Assembly (NCBI GenBank): GCA_017476085.1
Contig: JAFVEJ010000040.1
Coordinates: forward strand, 1 to 15,597
Source: Alphaproteobacteria bacterium
GTDB taxonomy: Bacteria > Pseudomonadota > Alphaproteobacteria > RF32 > CAG-977
DNA: 15,597 nucleotides
Reading direction: 5' to 3'
The notes under the pieces were generated by a model, which ran no database searches, was not told the DNA's origin, and saw nothing but the letters and a program-made list of their open reading frames with translations. Positions 6,200 through 14,135 of the stretch are shown here, in pieces; position 1 is the first letter of the stretch, and the number at the start of each line of letters is the position of its first letter. Both the position numbers and the translations under genes were made by a program.

Positions 6200-6937
6200 A
6201 TGGAAAAAGCTTTTACGACAGATGATTTTTTAGGCGGAAAAATCAAGCTGCGGCAACCCGTTGACGGTTACCGTGCAACCAGCGACGCCGTTTTATTGGC
6301 CGCCGCCGCATTCCCCAAAAAAGGGCAAAAGGTACTGGATGCCGGAACGGGAACCGGTGCGGTCGGTCTGTGTCTGCTTGCCCGTTGTCCGGACATAACC
6401 GTTACCGGAATTGACATTCAACCGCAAATGACCGCTTTAGCCGCAAACAATATTGTCCTAAACGAATTAAGCGGCAAAATGTCCGTACTCACGGCCGATA
6501 TCAGTACAAAACACATAGACGGAGTTGAAACAGGTTCTTTTGATTGGGTGATTACAAACCCCCCGTTTATTCTGGAAGATCAGGTTTCTCCCGATCCGAT
6601 GCGGGACATAGCCCACAGAGAATCTGATTGTTCTTTGAAAGAATGGATCGCGTCCTGCTTACGTTATGTGCGGGCCAGAGGATATTTTGCGATGATCAAC
6701 CGTGCCGACAGACTGCCGGAAATATTATCCCTGATTTACGGCCGATTGGGCGACATTCGCCTTATTCCCGTTTGGACAAAGGAAGGAGAAGCCGCCAAAC
6801 GCGTTATTGTCATCGGACGAAAAGGTGTTCGTTCTCCCGCAGTTCTAACACCCGGGGTTGTTTTAATGAATAACGATGGAAAAAGAACAGACTGCGCGGA
6901 AGAAATTATGCGCGGCGGAAAGGGACTGACTTTTTAA
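6200..6937 (+). CDS. TrmN6-like N6-adenine methyltransferase (tRNA1(Val)-type)
   Basis: 245 residues, the usual length for the YfiC/TrmN6 family, which methylates N6 of adenosine 37 in a tRNA with S-adenosylmethionine. Visible motifs: GYRATSDAVLLAA (23-35), typical of the family's N-terminus; SAM-binding motif I VLDAGTGTGAVG (45-56); acidic GIDIQPQ (70-76); and catalytic motif IV NPPF (120-123), the N-P-P-F/Y signature of N6-adenine methyltransferases. The true start is ATG 6200; the open frame upstream to 5912 merely reads antisense through the tRNA-Ala gene. The gene is divergent from the tRNA, and the 108-base gap holds the tRNA promoter. The exact tRNA target is inferred from the family, not shown here. 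Confidence 0.8.
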   Translation: MEKAFTTDDFLGGKIKLRQPVDGYRATSDAVLLAAAAFPKKGQKVLDAGTGTGAVGLCLLARCPDITVTGIDIQPQMTALAANNIVLNELSGKMSVLTADISTKHIDGVETGSFDWVITNPPFILEDQVSPDPMRDIAHRESDCSLKEWIASCLRYVRARGYFAMINRADRLPEILSLIYGRLGDIRLIPVWTKEGEAAKRVIVIGRKGVRSPAVLTPGVVLMNNDGKRTDCAEEIMRGGKGLTF

Positions 6938-6940
6938 TAT

Positions 6941-6969
6941 TTGATAAAAACACCGCTTCAGTATATAAA
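6941..6969 (+). promoter_or_regulatory. Sigma70-type promoter for the PD-(D/E)XK protein
   Basis: TTGATA (6941-6946), 17-base spacer, TATAAA (6964-6969): five of six matches in each box at ideal spacing. The start would be near 6976, about 29 bases before the ATG. It follows the methyltransferase stop immediately, so the next gene probably has its own transcription. Confidence 0.6.
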
Positions 6970-7004
6970 AGAATCAGAAAATATTTCAGTTGGATTGAAA
7001 ACAG

Positions 7005-8201
7005 ATGATAGATTTATCCGCTCCTCCCTTTACGCTGTTGGCTGAAAGAGATATGGATCTGTTGGTATTGGAAGAAATGCTGTCTTCCGATCCGTTTCGG
7101 AAATGGCTGGTCAGCAAGCTGTACAACGGAACGCGCCAGCTTCACCGTTTAATCGGTGCTTGGCACACACCTTCATTGGATCCGTTGGGATCGGTAGATA
7201 TTTTATTTGTTTTTGAAGAAATGACGGCCGCTCGAAAATGCGCTATTTTAATCGAAAACAAAATCGATCAGCCCAAACAAAATCTGCAGGCTCAGCGTTA
7301 TTTTGAATTTGGAGAAAAAGGCATTGAAGACGGCTATTGGGATGAATATCTGACCTGTTTATTTTCGCCTCAAGCTTATTTTTCCAGTTTGGAACCGTCG
7401 GAATATTTTTCCAGTTATTTGAGTTATGAGGAAATTGAAAACTGGTTTTCCAGACCGGCCGCCGAATCGCACAGCGTAACGATAGAACGCTCGGCGTATA
7501 AAAAAATGCTGATCCGTCAGGCCATTGAACAAGGCACGGGAATAATGCGCCGCCAAATGCAGCAGCAGACCGCGACTGTTCAGCCGACCGAACTAAATCG
7601 TCCGGCGGCTTTTTCTGCACAAGAAACGCCTGCTCCTTCGGAAATCCCTGCGGAACAATCTTCTCTTTCACAAAAAAAGAAAACATCCGCATCCGATTTT
7701 CGCGTTTTTCCGGGCGGCGTTTTCAACCTGCCTGCGGGCTATCGTGAGGCTGAAGATACGATTATCGGCAACTTTTTCAACGATATTCAGTCTTATACCA
7801 AACAATATTATCCGGAACTGGAAATGAAAAAACCGACCGGCAGCGCTGCGGAAGCTGCATGGGTAGAGTTTGCTCCGAAGGAATTTCCGCGGGATATCCG
7901 CATTATTCATAAAATGCCGCAAGGCTTTATGGATTTGTCTTTCGCGATGACGTCGTTAGCCACAATCCAGCCGCCATATCAGCCTTATATCGACAATGAT
8001 ATGACTTTCAAAGAGAACGGCAAAACGGCGATTATACGCATTATGGTGCCGCCGATTGATCCGCAGCAGGGATTTAACGAACAAAAAGACGCGATCGGTT
8101 TTGCCATGCAAAAAGCGCAAAAACTTTATCAATTATATGTTCATGTCGTGAATAACGGAACGGCCGGACGCGGATATGCGCCGGAAGAACTTTATTTATA
8201 A
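7005..8201 (+). CDS. PD-(D/E)XK nuclease-superfamily protein with unrecognised C-terminal domain
   Basis: 398 residues. The N-terminal part (about 10-170) matches PD-(D/E)XK-type proteins of the PDDEXK_4 kind: GSVDILFVF (D65), then AILIENKIDQP, giving the E-x-K pair E84/K86. The helix QNLQAQRYFEFG follows, as is usual in the fold, and upstream glutamates (E22, E23) could be the helix-1 acid. Metal-dependent DNA cleavage is therefore possible, but many relatives have no assigned role. A polar Q/P/A/S-rich linker (about 180-228) leads to a C-terminal domain (about 230-398) that I do not recognise; it is mixed alpha/beta with FPGGVFNLPAGY near its start. There is no strong ribosome-binding site at ATG 7005. 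Own promoter upstream, no partner gene in an operon. Confidence 0.65.
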   Translation: MIDLSAPPFTLLAERDMDLLVLEEMLSSDPFRKWLVSKLYNGTRQLHRLIGAWHTPSLDPLGSVDILFVFEEMTAARKCAILIENKIDQPKQNLQAQRYFEFGEKGIEDGYWDEYLTCLFSPQAYFSSLEPSEYFSSYLSYEEIENWFSRPAAESHSVTIERSAYKKMLIRQAIEQGTGIMRRQMQQQTATVQPTELNRPAAFSAQETPAPSEIPAEQSSLSQKKKTSASDFRVFPGGVFNLPAGYREAEDTIIGNFFNDIQSYTKQYYPELEMKKPTGSAAEAAWVEFAPKEFPRDIRIIHKMPQGFMDLSFAMTSLATIQPPYQPYIDNDMTFKENGKTAIIRIMVPPIDPQQGFNEQKDAIGFAMQKAQKLYQLYVHVVNNGTAGRGYAPEELYL

Positions 8202-8218
8202 AATTATGTACAAAAATA

Positions 8219-8247
8219 TTGACAAAAAACTTTTTTTCTTCCATAGT
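8219..8247 (+). promoter_or_regulatory. Sigma70-type promoter for the DUF6782-like gene
   Basis: Perfect TTGACA (8219-8224), 17-base spacer containing A and T tracts, then CATAGT (8242-8247, four of six). It is followed by a near-ideal ribosome-binding site AGGAGG (8264-8269), five bases before the ATG at 8275. Together these predict well-expressed single-gene transcription. Confidence 0.6.
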
Positions 8248-8274
8248 GCCTTTAAGCTCATTTAGGAGGAAAAA

Positions 8275-9285
8275 ATGGTTCAAAGCTATTCGGAATTTAT
8301 GGCAGCGGGAAATGTTTCTTATTTTCCCAGCGGACACGATGTCGGCCGGCCTTTAGCCAGGGCATTTAAAAAACAGCATGTGGATCAGTCGCCGAAAAGA
8401 ATGGAACGGCTGAAAAAAATGCTGTCCGAAAGTAAAACCGGCAAACAGACGCTGGATTTTTTGGAAGAAAAAGGTTCCAAGCTGATCTTTGAAAAAATGG
8501 ACTATTACGGTTATTTTTCTCCCGACAACAATTTAGTCGCGCTGAATCCGGCTATGTCTGACGAAGACTTGGCTGTAACTTTTGTTCATGAAGTGCGCCA
8601 TGCATGGCAGGATTCGCAAATGGAAACGACTTCGCCGGAAATGACGCCGAAATCATTCCTGGTCAGCGGATTTGAAATTGAAGCGGATGCCTGCGCCGCC
8701 GAAGTGATGTACGCCCATGAAATGCGTGAAAAAAATCCGAAAATCTGGGAAGCGCATCAAAAATCGCCTTATGCGCCGATGAGCACCGCATTTGAAAAAA
8801 CGTTCAAAGAAACGGGCGACGCGGACAAAGCGCGTGCCGATGCTTTGCTGACGTGGCACAGCCTGAAGGTCAAAAACCATTACGCGGACACATATGTCGA
8901 TTATATGTCGGCCGTAGCCAAGGAATTGAAAAAACAAAAAGAATTGGAACCGCAGTATTTTGCCGAAGATCGTTCTTCCAAATTAATCGTCGATACTTTA
9001 GGAAAAGATTATGACGGAAAACAGTTCTTTACGAATCACGAAGCATTAGAAACGCCCGAACGACTTTCCATCAGTGAAAAGCAGGCGAAAAAGCTTGCGC
9101 GGGCGATGATCCCTTATATGTCCAAGTATCATCGTACGGCCGAACAGCTCGGATTGGACAAAGTCACCGTTAATCACGCGGATGGCACACAAACAAATTG
9201 CGCCGATGTTCTCAAACAAGTTAAAGAAGAACAGCGTCGGCAAGCCGCCTCCAAAAGCGCGGGACGCAAAGGATGTGAACGCTGA
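8275..9285 (+). CDS. DUF6782-like putative zinc metallopeptidase
   Basis: 336 residues without signal peptide or membrane segment. FVHEVRHAWQ (103-112) is an HExxH zinc-protease motif (H105, E106, H109). GFEIEADACAAE (132-143) supplies the likely third ligand (E134 or E136), as in gluzincin-type enzymes. A preceding strand, YYGYFSPDNNLVALNP, fits the edge strand of the fold. This layout corresponds to the poorly studied DUF6782 'putative metallopeptidase' family, common in gut-type alphaproteobacteria. Substrate unknown. The C-terminal half (about 195-336) is helical and charged. The gene has its own promoter, a strong AGGAGG site and its own terminator, so it stands alone. The family name is from memory of the motif pattern and should be confirmed by profile search. 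Confidence 0.65.
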   Translation: MVQSYSEFMAAGNVSYFPSGHDVGRPLARAFKKQHVDQSPKRMERLKKMLSESKTGKQTLDFLEEKGSKLIFEKMDYYGYFSPDNNLVALNPAMSDEDLAVTFVHEVRHAWQDSQMETTSPEMTPKSFLVSGFEIEADACAAEVMYAHEMREKNPKIWEAHQKSPYAPMSTAFEKTFKETGDADKARADALLTWHSLKVKNHYADTYVDYMSAVAKELKKQKELEPQYFAEDRSSKLIVDTLGKDYDGKQFFTNHEALETPERLSISEKQAKKLARAMIPYMSKYHRTAEQLGLDKVTVNHADGTQTNCADVLKQVKEEQRRQAASKSAGRKGCER

Positions 9286-9308
9286 TTTTATAATATTTTC
9301 TCTCCCTT

Positions 9309-9336
9309 CCCCCTCCGAAAGAGGGGGTATTTTTTT
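9309..9336 (+). terminator. Rho-independent terminator after the metallopeptidase gene
   Basis: CCCCCTC (9309-9315), loop CGAAA, GAGGGGG (9321-9327), then TATTTTTTT. A perfect 7-bp GC-rich stem 24 bases after the stop codon. The remaining bases to 9456, between convergent genes, show no convincing signal. Confidence 0.9.
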
Positions 9337-9456
9337 ATGCGGCGATAACACTCTATGGCTGCCGAGATGATTTTGTGTCAGCTCAAAACAGCTTTGTTTT
9401 TTCCGTTTGTCTGCGATTTTTTTAATACAATCCGGTCTTGTGCGCGCAAAAAAGCT

Positions 9457-10044
9457 TTAAGCACGCAAAATGCTCATAATCAAACGATAAGCTTCAGTAA
9501 TATCTTTAAACCGTTCTTCAAATTCTTTATTGCCGCCGTTGGAATCGGGATGATAAACCTTGGCCAGCCTTTTATAATTCAATCGAACGCGTTCCAATTC
9601 CAAAGGAAAATCAATTTCCAAAATTTTAGCCGCGGCAATAACGGCAGGATCGGATGAATGCGTTCCATCCGGTTTAAAAGTTCCCGTCTGATTTTTTTCT
9701 TCCGCCCCGAATGCTTCCGCCTTTAAATCAAACGGATCGGCGAACATAGACGGATCAACGCCGCGTTCCCCTAATTTCCAAGTCGGACGCTGCCAACAAA
9801 CGTCTTGCTTTAGCTGTTCTTCAATTTCATTAGGCGTCATACCGGCGTAATAATCCCATTGCGCATTGTATTCCTGCACATGCTCCAAACAAAACCAATA
9901 ATAATCCGACAAAGTTCGATCTTTCGGAGCGCGATATTCACCCGCTTTATTGCAGCCTTCCTTATCACAAATATGCTCAGGCGCAACAGGCGCTTTGCCT
10001 GTCAGGTCATTAAAGACAAAATCGTATTTAGCTCGACGTCCCAT
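9457..10044 (-). CDS. J-domain (DnaJ-type) protein with C-terminal J domain
   Basis: 195 residues. The J domain sits at the C-terminus (about 143-195): LNYKRLAKVYHPDSNGGNKE with the diagnostic HPD (165-167) that stimulates the ATPase of an Hsp70 partner, then FKDITEAYRLI. This is the reverse of classical DnaJ and matches the small alphaproteobacterial J proteins. The N-terminal part has a possible zinc site: C26, C31 and C52-x-x-H55 (ICDKEGCNK and FCLEH). Client and Hsp70 partner are unknown. It is the last gene of the aroK-aroB-DUF2889 operon; its ATG shares one base with the upstream TGA. No clear terminator was found behind it. Confidence 0.85.
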   Translation of the reverse strand: MGRRAKYDFVFNDLTGKAPVAPEHICDKEGCNKAGEYRAPKDRTLSDYYWFCLEHVQEYNAQWDYYAGMTPNEIEEQLKQDVCWQRPTWKLGERGVDPSMFADPFDLKAEAFGAEEKNQTGTFKPDGTHSSDPAVIAAAKILEIDFPLELERVRLNYKRLAKVYHPDSNGGNKEFEERFKDITEAYRLIMSILRA

Positions 10045-10613
10045 CAGTTGTCTTCTTCGGTTTGCGTTTCCTTTTCCCGATAAAAATCAGGCCATTCCCG
10101 CTTGACCATTTCTCCGGAACTGTCCCAAGCCAAACAAGTATCCAGCGGATCGGGCTGAACACCGCGGCAATACTTCATCATACGCACTTGAGCCATGGTT
10201 TGAAAGGCGGCTCCGGCAGCTCCGATCAACAAAGAAAACATATGCGTGCATGACAGTTTTTTCGGAATACGGCGGCGTAATTCTTTAGAAAATCCGGAAC
10301 AAATCCGCAATCCGCACGCATTTTTAAAAACAGATTCGGCAGCAGGACACTGCTTATACGGATATTTATCAATTTTAACCGTCAAATCACGAATCACCAT
10401 ATCATCGTCAATCGTCAGGGTCAGCAGCATTTCATGAAACGTTTCGCCGGCATAAATCATACCGCCGCGATCCATACAGGGGCAATCAACCGTCCGCCGA
10501 TCAAGGAAACGCCCTTCAATATCCCATAAACCGTCTGCGCGGCGATAACCGACATAATCAACATGCCGAAAATACAGTTCTTCGCGGTCCGGATCAGTAG
10601 AAGGAGTAACCAT
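10044..10613 (-). CDS. DUF2889 family protein
   Basis: 189 residues matching the DUF2889 pattern: RHVDYVGYRRADGLWDIEGR (16-35), a run of strands with MIYAGETFHEMLLTLTIDDD, then CGLRICSGF, CTHMFSLL (C122, H124) and MMKYCRG. No biochemical function is established for the family. Conserved cysteines and histidines (C44, C46, C100, C105, C122, H124) could bind a metal, which is inference. Its start overlaps the end of aroB by 20 bases, and an AGGA precedes ATG 10613. The chain of overlaps suggests it is made together with the shikimate enzymes without a proven link to them. Confidence 0.8.
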   Translation of the reverse strand: MVTPSTDPDREELYFRHVDYVGYRRADGLWDIEGRFLDRRTVDCPCMDRGGMIYAGETFHEMLLTLTIDDDMVIRDLTVKIDKYPYKQCPAAESVFKNACGLRICSGFSKELRRRIPKKLSCTHMFSLLIGAAGAAFQTMAQVRMMKYCRGVQPDPLDTCLAWDSSGEMVKREWPDFYREKETQTEEDN

Positions 10614-11727
10614 ATTTTTTCCTGCCCTTTTCGTTGAAAAGCTTTTCTATATTTTCCAACGGAATGTCATTTGCCAGCACGCCGCTTCCGATTGCTTCCA
10701 ACAATACAAAATTCACATGATTTCCCGTTGCTTTTTTATCCTTTTTCATAAAAGCAATCAAATCCGAATTTTTTAAAGAGGCATCAAATTGTATCGGCAG
10801 TCCCCACTTTTCATATTGGGCCGAAACTTTTTCGGGCAGATCCGACGCACACAACTGCATATTGGCCGACAGCCATGTTGCCAAAACAGAACCGATCGCG
10901 ACTGCTTCTCCATGCAGAATAGAACCGCGCATGCCTGCCACTCCTTCAATCGCATGGCCGATTGTATGCCCGTAATTCAGCAAAGCGCGAAGGCCCGTTT
11001 CTTCAAATTCATCAGCGGCAACAACGGCAGCTTTAATTCTGCAGCATTGTTCTATCGCATAACGGCAGGCTTCATCATCCAACGCGGTCACCCGCTCGCC
11101 GTTGATAACCAACCAATTCCAGAAATCAGCGTTAAGAACCAATCCGTACTTGACCACTTCGCCAAAGCCGGCCATAACCTGTTGAGGATCCAGAGTTTTT
11201 AATGTATGCGCATCGATAAAAACAGCTTTGGGTTGATGAAACGTTCCGATCAGATTTTTGCCTGCCGTCGTATTCACGCCCGTTTTTCCGCCGACGGAAC
11301 TGTCCGTCTGAGCTAGAAGCGTTGTCGGAATTTGAATAAAATCAACGCCGCGCAACAGAACCGAAGCACAAAAACCGGCCAAATCCCCTACGACGCCGCC
11401 GCCGACGGAAACAATCGCGCAATGCCGGTCACATCCGATTTTCAGTATTTTTTCAAGCAATTGTTCGGCTTCTTTAAACGTCTTGCTGAATTCCCCCTGA
11501 GGCACGGTCAAAACATACGGCTCGAATCCGGCGTCATCAAGGCCCTGCAAAATCAAAGGCATATACAAAACTTCAACCAGATCATCCGTAATAATGAAAA
11601 CTTTCTTCGAACGGGTATATGGTTCAATCAATGTTCCGATATTAGACAAGAAATCGGAACCGATATAAATCGGATATGATTTATCGCTTAACTCCACGTC
11701 AATCCGTGTCAATTCCTCAAGCACCAT
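10594..11727 (-). CDS. aroB: 3-dehydroquinate synthase
   Basis: 377 residues, normal for AroB, which converts DAHP to 3-dehydroquinate in the shikimate pathway using NAD and a divalent metal in the cytoplasm. Clear motifs: SVGGGVVGDLAGF (107-119, NAD site), IPTTLLAQTDSSVGGKTGVN (133-152), NLIGTFHQP, the metal-ligand regions AGFGEVVKYG (E190), NYGHTIGHAIE (H254, H258) and LHGEAVAIG (H272), and a lysine-rich MKKDKKA (327-333). ATG 11727 is chosen over an upstream in-frame ATG at 11757 because GGAGG lies four bases ahead of it and the protein family begins here. It overlaps the end of aroK by 11 bases, the usual aroK-aroB pairing. Confidence 0.97.
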   Translation of the reverse strand: MVLEELTRIDVELSDKSYPIYIGSDFLSNIGTLIEPYTRSKKVFIITDDLVEVLYMPLILQGLDDAGFEPYVLTVPQGEFSKTFKEAEQLLEKILKIGCDRHCAIVSVGGGVVGDLAGFCASVLLRGVDFIQIPTTLLAQTDSSVGGKTGVNTTAGKNLIGTFHQPKAVFIDAHTLKTLDPQQVMAGFGEVVKYGLVLNADFWNWLVINGERVTALDDEACRYAIEQCCRIKAAVVAADEFEETGLRALLNYGHTIGHAIEGVAGMRGSILHGEAVAIGSVLATWLSANMQLCASDLPEKVSAQYEKWGLPIQFDASLKNSDLIAFMKKDKKATGNHVNFVLLEAIGSGVLANDIPLENIEKLFNEKGRKKYGYSFY

Positions 11728-12289
11728 TTTTCCTCCTTGCAAATTCGCTGATTTCACGAACCAATATTTTCAACAACTGCCCCATTGTTTCTTCTTTATA
11801 CGTTATGCGCAGATCGGCTTCTTCATAGAAAGGACGACGTTTTTCAAGCAGCACCCGAATAACTTCCTGTGGTTCGTCCACATTCAGCAGCGGTCTGTGT
11901 GTCCGACCGGCCGTATTGCGGATAATCGTATCGACATGCGCGTCCAAAAAAACGCTGACGGCTTTTTCTTTAATGTTTTTTCTGGTTGTTTCCGATACAA
12001 AAGCGCCGCCGCCCTAAGCCAAAATGCACTTTTTCCCGTTCAACAGACGCGTCATTATCCGTTCTTCGGCTCTTCTGAAATCCTGTTCTCCGTACCGTTC
12101 AAACAGATAGCAGATATCGCCGCCGCCCGCTTTTTCTATTTCCTGATCGCCGTCCACAAACGGCACCGAATAGATGCGGGCCAGCCGCCGGCCGATGCTG
12201 CTTTTGCCGCTTCCCATCATACCGACCAGAACCAATGTCCGATTCAACGGATAAGGAAAATGAAGCAGCGTGTCTTTCGGTTCAGACAT
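11717..12289 (-). pseudogene. aroK: Shikimate kinase interrupted by an in-frame TAG
   Basis: 191 codons including the terminal TGA. Shikimate kinase phosphorylates shikimate with ATP. Before the break are Walker A GMMGSGKSS (23-31), VDGDQEIE with shikimate-contact D46/D48, and FRRAEE (71-76). Codon 92 (12016-12014) is TAG. It occupies the position usually held by T or S in the (T/S)GGG motif: A91-stop-G93-G94-G95-A96. After it the same frame continues without any shift through SVFLDAHVD, AGRTHRPLL (LID region) and RRPFYEEAD to a normal end overlapping aroB. So one codon is wrong in an otherwise intact gene; TCG to TAG would need a single base change. It may be a nonsense mutation, a sequence error, or a suppressed or read-through codon. 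Translated plainly, the product lacks the substrate-binding GGG and the LID. Confidence 0.9.
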
Positions 12290-12388
12290 TTTCTTTTGCC
12301 TTGATGTTAAAAAAATTCTAACGTTATTTTAACTTGATTATGCCATAAGAAAAGAAGTTTTTAATACATTGGAAAGAAAGGATCAAAA

Positions 12389-12529
12389 ATGCGCCAAAAG
12401 TCGCGGTGGTATATTTATCCTGTTTTGTTCGCGGTTATCGGATTCGGTATTTTCATTGCCGTTTATGACATTCAAGTGCCTAAAACAACCGTTGAAAAAG
12501 AAATCAGTTATGACAGGCTTCAAAAATAA
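12389..12529 (+). CDS. Small single-span membrane protein (46 residues)
   Basis: 46 residues: a basic N-terminus MRQKSRWY, one hydrophobic segment (about 9-25, YPVLFAVIGFGIFIAVY), and a charged tail with VPKTTVEKEI. This predicts one inner-membrane span with the tail outside. AAAGGA lies about six bases ahead of ATG 12389, a better site than that of the following gene. It ends 20 bases inside the next gene in a different frame, so translation of the two is probably coupled. I do not recognise the family with certainty. Being first in the operon before a secreted protein and xerD, it may serve the envelope. Confidence 0.65.
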   Translation: MRQKSRWYIYPVLFAVIGFGIFIAVYDIQVPKTTVEKEISYDRLQK

Positions 12530-14135
12530 GCTTTTTGCATTTCTTCTTTGTCTTTGCGCAAGTCAGGCGGCTGCGCAGAGCAAAATTTACCTGGTTCCTC
12601 CCGTTCAACTGCTTCCTTTGAAAAAAATGGAAACAAACGCTTATGGTCTCATCATTGCGGACAAAGAAGACGTTCTGAATGAAAACCTTTGGAAAGACAC
12701 GGCTTATCCTCTGATTGCGTCAAAATTTTCGCAAATTTCCAATGCCCTGCCGGCCAAAGCCGAGGAACTTCGTCTGAACCTGTTAAAACTTGCCGCCGAT
12801 CCGCCGCAAGGCACAACGGATCAATCGTTTATTACTTTAAAATTGCAAACTCTGTTCGATCTCGGACAATTCGACGATGTTTATAAGCTGATCCAAAAAA
12901 TTCCGGAAAAGACAAGAACGGAGGTTCAAAATAAAATTTATGCCGACGTTTTGCTGATAAAAAATCTGCCGGCCGCCTGTTTTTTGACAGATCGGGAAAG
13001 TAAAGATTCGTTTTGGCAAAAACTCTCTGCCGTTTGCGCCGCATTGAATCATGAAGAAAATAAGACCTTTCTGATTTTAGATCTGCTCAAAGAGCAAGGG
13101 GAAACCGATTCATTCATCACCGCCGCCGCAGATCATTTTTTATATAAAAAATCTTTTGCGGCCGTTCCCGACAAGATAACGCCTTTAACCGCCGCCGTTT
13201 GGCGTCAAAGCGGTCACAGTTTGGCTGAATTAAAAGACCCCGCGCAACAAATATGGTATAAAACTATGTTTGTTCAGGACGAAACAATTCCCGTTGAAAA
13301 ACGTTTGGCCGCCGCCGAAGAATTAGTTCAATCAGGAATCTTGGCGCCGTCGAAGCTGCGCACTTATTATCAACAGGCTTCTTTCAAAAAGGCCGCGTTG
13401 ACAAACGAATTAAAGCGAGCGCGATACGTTCAGCAGGCTGCCGAATTAAGCAGCAGGCCGGATGATAACATTAAGAAACAATATTTTATCAAACAGGGAT
13501 TGATTTCCGCAAAAGAGGCGCATATTTCCTATGCCTTTTCAGCAGCCGCCAAAGATATTCTGAAAACGCTGAAACCGGATCTGGATACCCTGTCCGAATC
13601 CGCGGAACTGATTGAAGCTTTTACATTAGCCGGTTTGTACGATCAGGCGATTGACTGGCAGAAAAAAGCTGAAATCCTTTTTCCTGTTTCAAAAACAACC
13701 GCTTACGGTTGGTATTTTGCCGAATTGGGAAAACCGGATAAAAGCGATCATCTTTTTATTCCCGCTTTGGAAAACATGATGGCTTGTGCGGAAAAACAGC
13801 TGAATGCAAATAAAAAATTCATCGCAAGAATTGATCGGCTGATGCTCGTTTTTAAAACATTGGATATGATCCAGCCCGATGATTTATGGCATTACTCTTC
13901 CTTTGAGGAAGAATCCGCCGAAGATGATTTCGCCTATCGGGAAAAGCAGCCCGTTCTTCAAAACAGACCGGTCGGCGATATCGTTTTGGAAGCGTTACGG
14001 GAATTAAACGGTACTTATATCGGCCTGCTGAATGCTTTAACTTTACTGACCGAAGCGGGTTTGGACCGGGAGGCGGCCGATATCGCGGCACAGTCTATGG
14101 ATATCGTTCTTAATCCGGTGCTTGCCGATGAATAA
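12510..14135 (+). CDS. Secreted alpha-helical repeat protein, unknown function
   Basis: 541 residues. Residues 1-22 form a signal peptide (KNKLFAFLLCLCASQAAA, cleavage likely before Q23), so the mature protein should be periplasmic. The rest is almost entirely predicted helix, with Ala/Leu/Lys-rich segments reminiscent of TPR/HEAT-like solenoids (for example QTLFDLGQFDDVYKLIQKIP, EAFTLAGLYDQAIDWQKKAE and LTEAGLDREAADIAAQSMDI); no specific family is recognised. The frame is open upstream to 12369, but that section is the small membrane gene read in another frame. ATG 12510 starts a perfect signal peptide. The end overlaps xerD by eight bases. Position before xerD suggests shared transcription but not a shared task. 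Confidence 0.7.
   Translation: MTGFKNKLFAFLLCLCASQAAAQSKIYLVPPVQLLPLKKMETNAYGLIIADKEDVLNENLWKDTAYPLIASKFSQISNALPAKAEELRLNLLKLAADPPQGTTDQSFITLKLQTLFDLGQFDDVYKLIQKIPEKTRTEVQNKIYADVLLIKNLPAACFLTDRESKDSFWQKLSAVCAALNHEENKTFLILDLLKEQGETDSFITAAADHFLYKKSFAAVPDKITPLTAAVWRQSGHSLAELKDPAQQIWYKTMFVQDETIPVEKRLAAAEELVQSGILAPSKLRTYYQQASFKKAALTNELKRARYVQQAAELSSRPDDNIKKQYFIKQGLISAKEAHISYAFSAAAKDILKTLKPDLDTLSESAELIEAFTLAGLYDQAIDWQKKAEILFPVSKTTAYGWYFAELGKPDKSDHLFIPALENMMACAEKQLNANKKFIARIDRLMLVFKTLDMIQPDDLWHYSSFEEESAEDDFAYREKQPVLQNRPVGDIVLEALRELNGTYIGLLNALTLLTEAGLDREAADIAAQSMDIVLNPVLADE

Noticed and set aside
9337..9456. Weak AT-rich hairpins (around 9402-9421 and 9441-9466) as a terminator for the J-domain operon
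   Set aside because: Stems of four to six pairs with poor T tracts or large loops; not above chance.
12369..12509. N-terminal extension of the secreted helical protein
   Set aside because: It overlaps the small membrane gene in another frame and would bury a clean signal peptide that starts at 12510.
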